Assembly: GCA_910574205.1 (NCBI GenBank)
Contig: CAJSYJ010000001.1
Coordinates: forward strand, 248,001 to 312,000
Length of the DNA stretch: 64,000 bases
DNA from: Bacteroidales bacterium
GTDB taxonomy: Bacteria > Bacteroidota > Bacteroidia > Bacteroidales > Rikenellaceae
Direction of reading: 5' to 3'
Shown here: positions 35,776 through 44,534 of the stretch, piece after piece
Layout of the letters: the number at the start of each line of letters is the position of its first letter
Position numbering within the stretch: the first letter of the stretch is position 1
Program-made: the position numbers and the translations under genes
Notes under the pieces: model-generated
Seen by the model: only the letters and a program-made list of their open reading frames with translations
Databases searched by the model: none
Told to the model about the DNA's origin: nothing

Positions 35776-36840
35776 ATGAGTTACAACATACTGGCCATAA
35801 ACCCGGGATCGACATCGACCAAAATCGCGCTTTTCAACGATCTCGAACAGACCAAATCGCTGACGCTGCGTCACTCGGCCGAGGAGATCGCACGCTTCGA
35901 CTCGGTAGCCGACCAGTTGCAGTGGCGTCTGGGCATGATCGTCGACGCTCTCAAAGCCGACGGCATAGACATAGCCTCTCTCGATGCGGTAATCGGCCGC
36001 GGCGGCCTGCTGCGCCCGATCGAAGGCGGCGTATATCTCGTCAACGAGCGCATGTGCGAGGACCTGCGGCACCCCAAGTTGCAGCACGCATCCAACCTCG
36101 GCGCTCTGATAGCGCTCGAAATAGCCCGCATAGCAGGCGTCAACGCCTACATAGCCGATCCCGTCGTGGTCGACGAGATGCAAGACGTAGCCCGCATAAG
36201 CGGCGTGAAGGAGTGCCCTCGCGTATCGATATTCCACGCGCTCAACCAGAAGGCCACGGCGCGACGCCATGCGGCCGCAATGGGACGTGCATACGAGGAT
36301 CTGAACCTGATCGTTGCTCACATGGGCGGCGGCATATCGGTATCGGCACACCGTCGCGGGCGCGTCGTCGACACCAACAACGCGCTCAACGGCGACGGTC
36401 CGATAGCTCCCGAGCGCGCCGGCACGATTCCGGCAGGAGAATTGATGGAGCTCTGTTTCTCGGGCGAGTACAGCAAGAGCCAGATCAAGAGCATGCTCAC
36501 GGGCAAGGGAGGTCTGGTCAACATCCTCGGCAGCAACTCGGTGCAGGAGATAGCCGCCCGTGCCGACGAGGGCGACGAGGCTGCCCGCACGGCACTCGAC
36601 GCCATGAGCTACTCGATAGCCAAGTCGATCGGCGAGATGGCCGCAGTGCTCAAAGGCCAGGTCGACGGCATCATCCTCACGGGAGGCATAGCCTACAACC
36701 AGTGCGTCAACGACGCCGTAGAGGAGTACTGCCGCTTCATCGCGCCGATAACGATCTATCCCGGCGAAAACGAATTGGAGTCGCTTGCCGAAAACGCACT
36801 GCGCGTGCTGCGCTCGGAGACTGTTCCCAAGGAGTATTAA
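35776..36840 (+). CDS. buk: Butyrate kinase
   Basis: 354 aa kinase of the acetate kinase superfamily. It converts butyryl phosphate and ADP to butyrate and ATP. It shows YNILAINPGSTSTKIALF, GRGGLLRPIEGGVYLVN, NLIVAHMGGGISVSAHRRGRVVDTNNALNGDGPIAPERAGTIP and ILTGGIAYN, all characteristic of Buk. The ATG at 35776 is the start; the frame can be opened 3 codons earlier only by a TTG. It is 43 bases after ptb; together they form the classic ptb-buk pair. Isobutyrate kinase activity is possible. Confidence 0.94.
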   Translation: MSYNILAINPGSTSTKIALFNDLEQTKSLTLRHSAEEIARFDSVADQLQWRLGMIVDALKADGIDIASLDAVIGRGGLLRPIEGGVYLVNERMCEDLRHPKLQHASNLGALIALEIARIAGVNAYIADPVVVDEMQDVARISGVKECPRVSIFHALNQKATARRHAAAMGRAYEDLNLIVAHMGGGISVSAHRRGRVVDTNNALNGDGPIAPERAGTIPAGELMELCFSGEYSKSQIKSMLTGKGGLVNILGSNSVQEIAARADEGDEAARTALDAMSYSIAKSIGEMAAVLKGQVDGIILTGGIAYNQCVNDAVEEYCRFIAPITIYPGENELESLAENALRVLRSETVPKEY

Positions 36841-36849
36841 CCGCAACGG

Positions 36850-37284
36850 ATGCCTATGACATCTATCCTTATAATCAACGGTCCCAACCTTAACCTTACG
36901 GGCAGGCGCGAGACCGGAATATACGGCACGACGAGCTTCGAGGATTTTCTCGAAGCTCTTCGCGCACGTTACCCCGACCTTTCGATCGATCTTTTCCAGT
37001 CGAATGTCGAGGGAGAGCTGATCGACGCCTTGCAGGCAGCCGACGGCCGCCGCACGGGCGTCATTCTCAACGCCGGCGGATACACACACACATCGGTCGC
37101 CATACGCGACGCCGTAGCTGCGGTCGGCGTTCCGGTCATCGAGGTGCACATGTCGTCGATTCTCGCACGCGAGGAGTTCCGCCATACGTCTCTGCTGGCG
37201 GGCGTATGCCGCGGCACGATCATGGGCTTCGGCATGGAATCGTACAGACTGGCCGTCGAAGCATTGATCCAACGGGCAGAGTAA
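36850..37284 (+). CDS. aroQ: Type II 3-dehydroquinate dehydratase
   Basis: 144 aa cytoplasmic enzyme of the shikimate pathway (3-dehydroquinate to 3-dehydroshikimate). Key features are IINGPNLNLTGRRETGIYGTTSFEDF with the catalytic Tyr (IYG) and the Arg-containing loop, QSNVEGELIDALQ, LNAGGYTHTSVAIRDA and EVHMSSILAREEFRHTS with the catalytic His. It begins 9 bases after buk, so it is in the same transcript although metabolically unrelated. A second in-frame ATG is 2 codons downstream. Confidence 0.96.
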   Translation: MPMTSILIINGPNLNLTGRRETGIYGTTSFEDFLEALRARYPDLSIDLFQSNVEGELIDALQAADGRRTGVILNAGGYTHTSVAIRDAVAAVGVPVIEVHMSSILAREEFRHTSLLAGVCRGTIMGFGMESYRLAVEALIQRAE

Positions 37285-37291
37285 TCAGGCG

Positions 37292-38746
37292 ATGGCAGGC
37301 GGGCGTTTGAAAAACAAGGTTGTCAGCGGCGTAGTGTGGAGCATGTCGGAGAAGGCCGGCACGATGCTCCTGCAAATGGTCGTCAGCATAATCGTCGCCA
37401 GACGGCTGATGCCCGAGGACTTCGGCGTTATGGCCATAATGACCTTCTTCACGTCGATTTCGCTGGCGATAGTAGACAGCGGCTTTTCGCAGACGCTTAT
37501 ACGCAAACAATCGCCCACGGCCGACGAATACCGCTCGGTGCAGATATTCAACATCGCGGCAGCCGCGGTACTATATCTTGTGCTGGTAGCGCTCTCGCCG
37601 GCGATAGCCTCGTTCTACGGCTACCCCGTCATAGCCGATATAGCACCGGTGCTTATGCTGCTGCTGCCGATAAACGCCATGTGCGTCGTGCAGAACGCAG
37701 TCTTTATGCGCGAGTTCCGCTTCGCCATGATATCCAAGATCGTCTTCCTGTCGTCGTTCGTAAGCGGTGCGGTAGCCATAGGCATGGCTCTGGCCGGATG
37801 CGGCGTATGGAGTCTTGTGGCGCAACGGCTCACGGCCATGGCCGTCAAGGCCGCCCTCTTCGCGCTCGTCGGCAGACGCCCCGGCGGCAGCTTTTCGGTA
37901 AGAAGCCTGCGAGGCATGGCGCCGTACAGCATGCGGCTTCTGGCCACCGATCTCATAGCGGCCGTCTACAACAACATCGCACAATTGATAATCGGCAAGA
38001 CATATTCGGCAACGGCGCTGGGTTACTTCTCGCAGGCGCAGAAGTTGAAAGACCTGCCCGTAACTTCGACCGTCCAGTCGGTGCAGAACGTGACGTTTCC
38101 CGCTCTGGCCGAATTGGAGGGCGACCGGCGCAAGTTCGACGAGAGCTACCGGCAGATATTGATGATTACGGCATTCGTGATGTTTCCCCTCATGGCGGGT
38201 CTTATCTCCATAGCGCCCGACATGTTCCGGCTGCTGCTCGGTCAGAAGTGGATGCCTACCGTGCCGTATTTCGAGATCGTATGTCTGTGCGGATTATGTT
38301 ACCCGCTGTCGGTGGTCGCGTACAACGTTCTCAAAACACGCAGCGACGGAGCTATAATACTGCGGCTCGAAGTATTGAAAAAGATCGTCATGACCGCTAT
38401 TCTGGCATACGTATTCATCGTCCCGCACAGCATCGAAGCCGTGGCATGGGGCGTAGCGGCCATGTCGGCCGTCGAGCTGGCCGTCAACCTCGTCGCGGCG
38501 AGACGCTACACTACCCTGCCGTTGTCGCGGATATTTACCACGCTCCTGCCTACGATCGCCACGACGGCGGTCATGTTCGCGTCTGTCGCGGCCGTCGGAA
38601 AACTCGCAGCCGGACATAGCGTCGGCCTGCGTCTTTTCGAGTGCATAGCCGCCGGAGCCGCCGTTTATACGCTTTTGTCGCTGCTGCTGCGCTCGGAGGC
38701 GATGCTCGAAACGGTAAAGATCGTCCGCCGCATATATCGGCATTAG
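37292..38746 (+). CDS. Polysaccharide/lipid-linked oligosaccharide flippase (Wzx/WzxC-like)
   Basis: 484 aa, about 12-14 hydrophobic segments, MOP superfamily. The N-terminal part KNKVVSGVVWSMSEKAGTMLLQMVVSIIVARRLMPEDFGVMAI is typical of WzxC/O-antigen flippases, which move undecaprenyl-linked sugars across the inner membrane. No glycosyltransferases are beside it, so the substrate is open. It starts 7 bases after aroQ, and its stop codon overlaps that of thiL on the other strand by 3 bases. Confidence 0.9.
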   Translation: MAGGRLKNKVVSGVVWSMSEKAGTMLLQMVVSIIVARRLMPEDFGVMAIMTFFTSISLAIVDSGFSQTLIRKQSPTADEYRSVQIFNIAAAAVLYLVLVALSPAIASFYGYPVIADIAPVLMLLLPINAMCVVQNAVFMREFRFAMISKIVFLSSFVSGAVAIGMALAGCGVWSLVAQRLTAMAVKAALFALVGRRPGGSFSVRSLRGMAPYSMRLLATDLIAAVYNNIAQLIIGKTYSATALGYFSQAQKLKDLPVTSTVQSVQNVTFPALAELEGDRRKFDESYRQILMITAFVMFPLMAGLISIAPDMFRLLLGQKWMPTVPYFEIVCLCGLCYPLSVVAYNVLKTRSDGAIILRLEVLKKIVMTAILAYVFIVPHSIEAVAWGVAAMSAVELAVNLVAARRYTTLPLSRIFTTLLPTIATTAVMFASVAAVGKLAAGHSVGLRLFECIAAGAAVYTLLSLLLRSEAMLETVKIVRRIYRH

Positions 38747-39687
38747 TAGTGCTCGAAGCCCCGCCAGTCGGGAGCAATGCGCCGTCCGTTATCCAGCCAT
38801 ACGATCCGCCCGTCCGCCGAGCCGACGATGCGTCCTATCACATGCAGCTCGTCGCCGAACCGCGCATTATAGTCTTCGCGCAGCTTGTCGCAGCAGCCGG
38901 CATCGACCGTCAGCATCAACTCGTAATCCTCGCCGCCGCACACGGCCGTCTCTACGTCGACATCGGTCGGTATGCACTCCGTATGCACCTCGGCACCGAC
39001 ACCCGAACACTCCATTATATGACGCAGATCGGAGGCTATGCCGTCCGATATATCCATCATCGCATGCACCTCGGCACGGCCGCCGAGCCATGCCCCCTCG
39101 TCGACGCGCGCGCGTCCGAGTCTGTGGCAGCGGGCATAGTCGGTATCCGCCATGCCGGCGAGAATATCCCTAAGGCCGGCGGCCGATGCCCCCAGACGGC
39201 CGGTAACGCATATCGCATCGCCCGGCACGGCGTCGGAGCGACGTTTGATATACTCCGTCGGGCAGCGCCCCAGCGCCACGACGTTGACCGCAATGCCGCC
39301 CTCGGACGATGTCGTATCGCCGCCGACCAGAGCCACGCCCCAACGCTTCGAGATATCGTGGTAGCCGCGCATGAACTCCTCTGCCCACGCGCCCGTAGCA
39401 TCGCGCGGCAACGACAGGCTCAGCAGCGAGGCCGCGGGTCGAGCACCCATGGCAGCCACGTCGCTCAGATTGACCAGCAAAGACTTGCATCCCAATTCGT
39501 AAGGCGACGAGGCGTCGCGCAGGAAATGAACATTCTCCACGAGCATGTCGGTAGAGATCACGAGCGACTCGCCCCCGCCGATGCCGATACAGGTGCAGTC
39601 GTCGCCTATCGCATCGAATCCGCCGCGCGGTATATCGGCGAAAAGACGCGCGACGGAGGATATGAATCCGAATTCGGTATTGGACAT
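38743..39687 (-). CDS. thiL: Thiamine-monophosphate kinase
   Basis: 314 aa cytoplasmic kinase that makes thiamine diphosphate from the monophosphate. It shows DAIGDDCTCIGIGGGESLVISTDMLVENVHF (metal-binding Asp residues), ELGCKSLLVNLSDVAAMGARP, VALVGGDTTSSEGGIAVNVVALG, DISDGIASDLRHIM and GGEDYELMLTV, all ThiL family blocks. It is monocistronic with its own -7 box. It converges on the flippase gene with overlapping stop codons and no room for a terminator between them. Confidence 0.95.
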   Translation of the reverse strand: MSNTEFGFISSVARLFADIPRGGFDAIGDDCTCIGIGGGESLVISTDMLVENVHFLRDASSPYELGCKSLLVNLSDVAAMGARPAASLLSLSLPRDATGAWAEEFMRGYHDISKRWGVALVGGDTTSSEGGIAVNVVALGRCPTEYIKRRSDAVPGDAICVTGRLGASAAGLRDILAGMADTDYARCHRLGRARVDEGAWLGGRAEVHAMMDISDGIASDLRHIMECSGVGAEVHTECIPTDVDVETAVCGGEDYELMLTVDAGCCDKLREDYNARFGDELHVIGRIVGSADGRIVWLDNGRRIAPDWRGFEHY

Positions 39688-39705
39688 TGCTTAATGTTTT
39701 ATTTA

Positions 39706-39713
39706 CAAAAGTA
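39706..39713 (-). promoter_or_regulatory. -7 box for thiL
   Basis: TACTTTTG on the minus strand (39713-39706), 19 bases before the start codon; the -33 is not clear. I see no TPP riboswitch (thi box) in this short leader. Confidence 0.45.
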
Positions 39714-39738
39714 CGCAAAAACGGCGAATCGAAAAATT

Positions 39739-39783
39739 ATTCGATCGAATGCTTGCATTTTTTCATTATAAATCGTAACTTCG
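39739..39783 (+). promoter_or_regulatory. argR promoter with adjacent palindrome
   Basis: TTG at 39753-39755 and TAACTTCG at 39776-39783 are 20 bases apart, one mismatch in the -7. Just upstream, 39739-39750 is a 12-bp palindrome ATTCGATCGAAT, which resembles half of an ARG box (TGAAT/ATTCA) only loosely. Autoregulation is plausible but unproven. Confidence 0.5.
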
Positions 39784-39830
39784 AATAACGAATAAAACGA
39801 AAAACCTTTACTGACAGACAAAGAGCCGCT

Positions 39831-40295
39831 ATGAACCACAAGACTCAAAGACTATCGATCATCCGCAAGATAATACGTTCGGAATTCATCTGCTCGCAGG
39901 AGGAGCTGATAAAACGGTTGGAGGAGTGCGGAGTGACGATCACGCAGTCGACACTGTCGCGCGACCTTAAATTCATGCACGTGGCCAAGGTTCCGCACAA
40001 GGAGAAGGGCTATATTTACATCCTGCCCAATAATTCGCGCAACGACATAGGCATATCTTCGAACATTACAGACAACATAACCGGCATAGCCTTTTCGGGC
40101 AATATCTGCATCATACAGACTCGGCACGGCTTCGCATGCGCCACAGCCTCGTCGATCGACAGCAAGGGCGTGAGCGAGATCATCGGCACGGTGGCCGGCG
40201 ACAACACCATAATGTGCGTGCTGAAAGAGAACTACGACATGGAGAGTCTCATGTCGCAGCTGCACATGCTCTTTCCGTCGATACGCACGCTGTAA
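39831..40295 (+). CDS. argR: Arginine repressor ArgR
   Basis: 154 aa DNA-binding hexameric repressor. The N-terminal winged helix (IRKIIRSEFICSQEELIKRLEECGVTITQSTLSRDLKFMHVAKVP) carries the family SQ..L and TQ.T.SRDL motifs. The C-terminal oligomerisation and arginine-binding domain has GNICIIQTRHGFACATASSIDSKGVSEIIGTVAGDNTIMCVLKE, where GDNTI with its Asp contacts arginine. No arginine genes are next to it. It is monocistronic. Confidence 0.95.
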   Translation: MNHKTQRLSIIRKIIRSEFICSQEELIKRLEECGVTITQSTLSRDLKFMHVAKVPHKEKGYIYILPNNSRNDIGISSNITDNITGIAFSGNICIIQTRHGFACATASSIDSKGVSEIIGTVAGDNTIMCVLKENYDMESLMSQLHMLFPSIRTL

Positions 40296-40306
40296 TACTC
40301 TATCTG

Positions 40307-40354
40307 AAACGACGGCACGACACCCCTCTCGGAGGAGTATCGTGCCGTTGTCGT
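40307..40354. terminator. Hairpin between argR and the DUF2867 gene
   Basis: ACGGCACGA (40312-40320) pairs with TCGTGCCGT (40340-40348). The pairing extends outward with a two-base bulge, and the loop contains a small CCTC/AGG stem. It separates convergent genes; there is no long T run. Confidence 0.55.
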
Positions 40355-40398
40355 ATAGATATATTGCAGTGTCGCCCCGCCGAGCAGGCAGCTGCCGG

Positions 40399-40821
40399 TC
40401 AGCGCCGCGGACTGCGGGCAAGCCCGGCCGCACGCCGCAGTGCCGTGCGGCAAAGAATTTTATGTATCGGTTTTATAAAAAAGAAGTATGCCTTACCCGC
40501 CGAGTTATGGAACTCGACGCGGGTCTCGACGCTCAGAGTCTGCCTTCCGCCGTCGAGCGCACCGCAGCGCAGAACGACAGTGAGCGACAGATGACGATCG
40601 TTCTTTACCACGGTCAGATGACTGTCGTCGCGCTCGCAGATGCAGTCGGCGAAACCGCCGCCGCGCTTCAACCCTGCGACGGCAGCGATACGGTCGCGGA
40701 CTGCGAAAAGCGCCTTGACCGGTAGCGGCCGATACCCGAAGACAGACGAGAACAGATCGTCGGGCGTCACACGGCACGATGTAACGGCCGTAACGGAATA
40801 TATGTCCGAATAGTTTTTCAT
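40399..40821 (-). CDS. DUF2867 family protein
   Basis: 140 aa soluble protein. Features that fit DUF2867 are the N-terminal DIYSVTAV, the block DDSHLTVVKNDRHLSLTVVLRCG and the C-terminal VETRVEFHNSAGKAYFFFIKPIHKILCRTALRRAA, which resembles the family's HNRLGRLYFLPVRPFHRLIV motif. The function of the family is unknown. It has no signal peptide. It lies 149 bases after the DivIC-like gene on the same strand, and that spacer shows no gene or clear promoter. Confidence 0.75.
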   Translation of the reverse strand: MKNYSDIYSVTAVTSCRVTPDDLFSSVFGYRPLPVKALFAVRDRIAAVAGLKRGGGFADCICERDDSHLTVVKNDRHLSLTVVLRCGALDGGRQTLSVETRVEFHNSAGKAYFFFIKPIHKILCRTALRRAAGLARSPRR

Positions 40822-40970
40822 CGGCTGCGAACCGGAAATCTCGCGTTAAACGAGCGGATATATATGTAACCCGAACCGCTCCTGCCGACGCACTACGTCC
40901 GTCGTATTACCCCACCTATACTTACTTAGCGCGCCACGATGTCCGGCTCAATCGGACTTCGCCCGCCGCA

Positions 40971-41243
40971 CTACTCGAAGATATAGACCGTCTCGCCCGG
41001 ACGTTGCAGATTGAACTGCTCGCGGGCGTACGTTTCGAGGAACTCCTCCGAATTGAGATTTTCGATAAACAGACTGTCGGCCTCGATGCCGCGCAGCAGG
41101 CGGTCGTGCTCGACCCTGACCTCGGCTATACGGCTATGGGTGCGGGCGATGTGCGCCACGGTGCGGATCATGACATAGAGCGTGAAGACGGCTATGACGG
41201 CCGTCAACACCACCCAAAAACCCTTCGTGATCCTTATCTTCAT
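40971..41243 (-). CDS. FtsB/DivIC-like septum formation protein
   Basis: 90 aa bitopic membrane protein: a short basic N-terminus, one TM (about 9-30), a coiled coil (about 32-62) and the end LNSEEFLETYAREQFNLQRPGETVYIFE, which is the FtsB/DivIC hallmark (YARE/Y.....P.E..Y). By family it joins FtsL and FtsQ in the divisome. It lies 39 bases after queE, so it is probably co-transcribed with hpt and queE. Confidence 0.9.
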   Translation of the reverse strand: MKIRITKGFWVVLTAVIAVFTLYVMIRTVAHIARTHSRIAEVRVEHDRLLRGIEADSLFIENLNSEEFLETYAREQFNLQRPGETVYIFE

Positions 41244-41282
41244 CGTATGCGTTGCTGTTTGTGCGACCCTCGGTCGGCACCG

Positions 41283-41918
41283 TTACGGAATGTGCATGAA
41301 CTTATGCGTCTGGATAGATATGTTCCACCTCGGATCGGCCTTGGCATACTCCACCATAGACGGTATGATGCTCTCGTATACGCTCCACTCGGGTTGCAGA
41401 TATAGCAGGCACTTGCGCCCGACGCGTGCGGCGCACTGCTCCGCCCATGCGAAATCATCCTCGGACTGTATTATGACCTTCAATTCGTCGGCACGCGCGA
41501 AAGCCTCGTCGAGCGGTGGCAGCTGCCGCTTGGGCGACAGACACACCCAGTCGAACTCGCCGCTCAGAGGGTGCGTGCCCGACGTCTCGATGAATATCTC
41601 CAAACCGCGCTCGTGCAAGGCACGCGTCAGCGCTCCGAGCGGATACAGAAGCGGCTCGCCGCCCGTGATGACAATAGCCTGCGCCGAGCACGACGAGGCA
41701 CGTTCGACGACGGTGCTTATGTCGGTCGGCGGATAGAGCCTGGGATTCCACGTATACTTGGCATCGCACCAGCGGCACCCGACGTCGCAACCGCCCAGAC
41801 GGATGAAGTAGGCCGGCTTGCCCGCATGGCGCCCCTCGCCCTGAATAGTATAGAAATCCTCGACCAGAGGCAGCCGCAGACCGCCCTGCAACATATCGTC
41901 CGTAATGCTACTGTTCAT
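41283..41918 (-). CDS. queE: 7-carboxy-7-deazaguanine synthase QueE
   Basis: 211 aa radical SAM enzyme of queuosine/preQ0 synthesis, converting 6-carboxytetrahydropterin to 7-carboxy-7-deazaguanine. The cluster motif is C44-x3-C48-x2-C51 in GGCDVGCRWCDAKYTW, preceded by IQGEGRHAGKPAYFIRLGG and followed by VITGGEPLL (SAM-binding GGEP) and FIETSGTHPL. Its start overlaps the hpt stop by 11 bases. The other queuosine genes are not in the window. Confidence 0.95.
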   Translation of the reverse strand: MNSSITDDMLQGGLRLPLVEDFYTIQGEGRHAGKPAYFIRLGGCDVGCRWCDAKYTWNPRLYPPTDISTVVERASSCSAQAIVITGGEPLLYPLGALTRALHERGLEIFIETSGTHPLSGEFDWVCLSPKRQLPPLDEAFARADELKVIIQSEDDFAWAEQCAARVGRKCLLYLQPEWSVYESIIPSMVEYAKADPRWNISIQTHKFMHIP

Positions 41919-42450
41919 CTATGACGTAAATATCTTTGAGGTTGCGACCCAGCTGGTTGTAGTCCAGACCGTAACCAACGATAAATTCGTTGCCGATAGG
42001 CATGGCGACATAGTCGATCGAGTATTCGTAGAGGAACTTCTCGGGCTTGAAGAAGAGCGTGCATATAGATATGCTCGCCGGCTTGCGCGCTTCGAGATAG
42101 CTGAGCAGATAGTTCATGCTGTGCCCCGTCTCGACGATATCCTCGACGATGATTATGTCGCGACCCTCGATATCGAAATCTATGCCCAACTGCTGCTCGA
42201 CCTTGCCAGTCGACTGCGTGCCCTCGTAAGAGGAGATCTTGATGAACGCCAGCTGCGAGGGGAAAGTCGTCTTGCGAACCAGATCGCTCAAAAACAGAAA
42301 CGCACCGCTCAGCACCCCCAGGAAAATCGGGGTTTTGCCGGCATAGCGCTCGTTCAGCTTGTCGGCGACGCGCTGTACCGCCGCATCGATTTCCGACTCG
42401 GGAATCATGATCTTGAACTGTTTGTCGTGTAGTTTTACCGTGTCAGCCAT
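41908..42450 (-). CDS. hpt: Hypoxanthine phosphoribosyltransferase
   Basis: 180 aa cytoplasmic purine salvage enzyme (hypoxanthine or guanine plus PRPP). The PRPP motif is IIIVEDIVETGHSMNYLLSYL, the flexible loop KISSYEGTQSTGKV, and the C-terminal base-binding region FIVGYGLDYNQLGRNLKDIYVI. I start at MADTVKLHDKQF (42450); a longer frame from 42495 overlaps the promoter box. Confidence 0.95.
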   Translation of the reverse strand: MADTVKLHDKQFKIMIPESEIDAAVQRVADKLNERYAGKTPIFLGVLSGAFLFLSDLVRKTTFPSQLAFIKISSYEGTQSTGKVEQQLGIDFDIEGRDIIIVEDIVETGHSMNYLLSYLEARKPASISICTLFFKPEKFLYEYSIDYVAMPIGNEFIVGYGLDYNQLGRNLKDIYVIDEQ

Positions 42451-42492
42451 AGCCGTAAGAATTTGTTGCGTATCGGATGATAAAATTAATTT

Positions 42493-42500
42493 CAAAGGTA
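42493..42500 (-). promoter_or_regulatory. -7 box for hpt-queE
   Basis: TACCTTTG on the minus strand (42500-42493), 43 bases before the hpt start. A TTTG lies only 12 bases upstream, too close for the usual -33. Confidence 0.5.
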
Positions 42501-42561
42501 ATCATTTTTCCGCAAACGACAGAGTCTAAAAGACGATTTTATACTCTATCGCACAAAAAAA

Positions 42562-42583
42562 GCGGACGCAGAATTGCGTCCGC
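42562..42583 (-). terminator. Terminator of the Rnf operon
   Basis: GCGGACGCA (42562-42570) pairs with TGCGTCCGC (42575-42583) around a 4-base loop. On the minus strand the stem is followed by seven T, a strong intrinsic terminator 26 bases after rnfA. Confidence 0.9.
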
Positions 42584-42608
42584 CATAGCACACGGTGCTG
42601 CGGCTCCA

Positions 42609-43253
42609 CTACGGAAGCGCGACCAGACCGGCGAAGCCCATGAATGCCATTGCAAGCAGGCCGGCCGTAATCAGTGCGATAGGAGTTCCGCGCAGCGCGC
42701 CCGGGACATCCTCCATCTCCAAACGCTCGCGGATACCGGCGAAGAGTACCAGCGCGAGCGCGAAGCCTATGGCCGTAGCGACCGAATAAACCACACCCTG
42801 CAACAGCGACAGGTCTTTCTGGATCATCAGAATGGCCACACCCAGCACGGCGCAGTTGGTTGTAATCAGCGGAAGGAAGATACCCAACGCCTGATAGAGC
42901 GCGGGCGATACCTTTTTCAGAACGATCTCGACCATCTGCACGAGAGCGGCGATTACCAGAATGAATACGATCGTCTGCATGTAGGCTATGTCGAAAGGCA
43001 CGAGCACATACTGCTGTATGCACCACACCACGATCGACGAAAGCGCCATGACGAAAGTAACGGCGGCGCCCATGCCCAGCGACGTCTCGACTTTGGACGA
43101 CACGCCGAGGAACGGACATATACCGAGGAACTGCGCCAGCACGACGTTATTGACGAAGATGCAGCCGATGACGATCGCGAACAGCGTAACCGTCGGCACA
43201 CTGACCGAACCGCTGTTGAATGCCTGTAATATCTCTTGTGAAATTTCTCCCAT
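42609..43253 (-). CDS. rnfA: Rnf electron transport complex subunit A
   Basis: 214 aa, six hydrophobic segments, RnfA/NqrE family. It carries [22 protein letters not shown] and [11 protein letters not shown], the two half-membrane repeats whose Cys residues hold the intramembrane Fe-S cluster in Rnf/Nqr. Last of seven genes, 6 bases after rnfE and followed by the terminator. Confidence 0.96.
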   Translation of the reverse strand: MGEISQEILQAFNSGSVSVPTVTLFAIVIGCIFVNNVVLAQFLGICPFLGVSSKVETSLGMGAAVTFVMALSSIVVWCIQQYVLVPFDIAYMQTIVFILVIAALVQMVEIVLKKVSPALYQALGIFLPLITTNCAVLGVAILMIQKDLSLLQGVVYSVATAIGFALALVLFAGIRERLEMEDVPGALRGTPIALITAGLLAMAFMGFAGLVALP

Positions 43254-43259
43254 AAAGCC

Positions 43260-43841
43260 TTAACGTTTTGCGATTTTGTTAAACAGAACCATAAGATATC
43301 CCAGCACGATGAAACCGCCCGGCGCAAGGATGAATACCAGCGGCATGACATCCGCAGCGAACTCCACGCCGAAGATCGAACCGCCGCCGAGGATCTCTCT
43401 TACGGCACCGATTACCGTAAGCGACACCGTAAAGCCCAGACCGATGCCCACGCCGTCGAGAGCCGACGCCAGAGCCGAGTTCTTGGAAGCGAACGCCTCG
43501 GCACGACCCAGAATGATACAGTTGACCACGATAAGCGGGATGAAGACGCCCAACGCCGCATAGAGCGCCGGCACGTATGCCTGCATCAACATCTCGATGA
43601 TCGTAACGAAAGATGCTATGACGACGATGAACGCCGGGATACGCACCTTGTCTGGGATAAAGTTCTTGATAAGCGAGATAACGATATTCGACATTATCAA
43701 TACTGCCATCGTCGCCACACCCATACCCATGCCGTTTATGGCCGACGAGGTAACGCCGATTGTCGGGCACATACCCAGAATCAGGACGAAAGTCGGGTTC
43801 TCCTTGACGATGCCCTTAACTATAAGCTGCCACTTACTCAT
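43260..43841 (-). CDS. rnfE: Rnf electron transport complex subunit E
   Basis: 193 aa, six hydrophobic segments, RnfE/NqrD family and paralogous to RnfA. It shows NPTFVLILGMCPTIGVTSSAINGMGMG and VNCIILGRAEAFASKN, again with one Cys in each half. I start at MSKWQLIVKG (43841), which overlaps the rnfG stop by 8 bases; the frame continues upstream within rnfG. Confidence 0.95.
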   Translation of the reverse strand: MSKWQLIVKGIVKENPTFVLILGMCPTIGVTSSAINGMGMGVATMAVLIMSNIVISLIKNFIPDKVRIPAFIVVIASFVTIIEMLMQAYVPALYAALGVFIPLIVVNCIILGRAEAFASKNSALASALDGVGIGLGFTVSLTVIGAVREILGGGSIFGVEFAADVMPLVFILAPGGFIVLGYLMVLFNKIAKR

Positions 43842-44523
43842 TGTCTGTCTCTCCTTTCCGAGCCTCAGGCTCCGTTGATTTGGTTGCACCCGTATTCATA
43901 CTCTGCTGAGGAGCGTCGGCGGCCTTCTCGAACTGCTCGCGCTGCCCCGTAGTCCACAGGAATGCGGCATAGGCGGTCTGCATCGCATCGGCGTATGCAC
44001 GCGACGAGATCGTCGCACCCGACAGCGCATCGACCGAACCGGCCTTGTTGTCCTTCTTCACGTCGAAGACCAGCTCGGCGGCATGCTTGCCCTTGAAGCT
44101 CGCTTCGAGTTTGTTGCCCGGCTTGACCATGTTAGCGCCCAGACCCGGCGTCTCCTTCTGCGAGAGCACCTTTATATCGTTGATCGTGCCGTCTTCGAGG
44201 AAACCGACCATAAGATATATCTTGTCGGCATAACCGGTCTTAACGAGGCTGTGAGTCTCGACGGCATAGCCGACCGTCGTGTCGTCCGAGCGCATGACGC
44301 GCGTGGCGACGATCTGCGCACCCTCGATAGCGATAGTATCGTGAACATACTTCGCCTCGCCCTCGAATGCCGGCAGAACCTCGGTCAACGCCTTCAACTT
44401 GTTTTCGGCATTGGTCTTGGCAATCGTATCTTTTGTGACGTTGTTGACCACGCCGACCAGAAAGGCCGAGACGGCGGTAATGGTAAACAACACCACGACC
44501 ATATTTCTAAGTGTACTTTTCAT
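43834..44523 (-). CDS. rnfG: Rnf electron transport complex subunit G
   Basis: 229 aa, one N-terminal TM (about 8-27), then a periplasmic FMN-binding domain. The covalent FMN attachment site is SGATISS, with Thr171. The C-terminal tail (QSMNTGATKSTEPEARKGETDNE) is charged and probably disordered. I start at MKSTLRNMVVVLF (44523), 11 bases after rnfD. Confidence 0.95.
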   Translation of the reverse strand: MKSTLRNMVVVLFTITAVSAFLVGVVNNVTKDTIAKTNAENKLKALTEVLPAFEGEAKYVHDTIAIEGAQIVATRVMRSDDTTVGYAVETHSLVKTGYADKIYLMVGFLEDGTINDIKVLSQKETPGLGANMVKPGNKLEASFKGKHAAELVFDVKKDNKAGSVDALSGATISSRAYADAMQTAYAAFLWTTGQREQFEKAADAPQQSMNTGATKSTEPEARKGETDNE

Positions 44524-44534
44524 ACTCAATCCTC

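Noticed and set aside
39688..39720. TPP riboswitch upstream of thiL
   Set aside because: The leader is too short and lacks the thi box.
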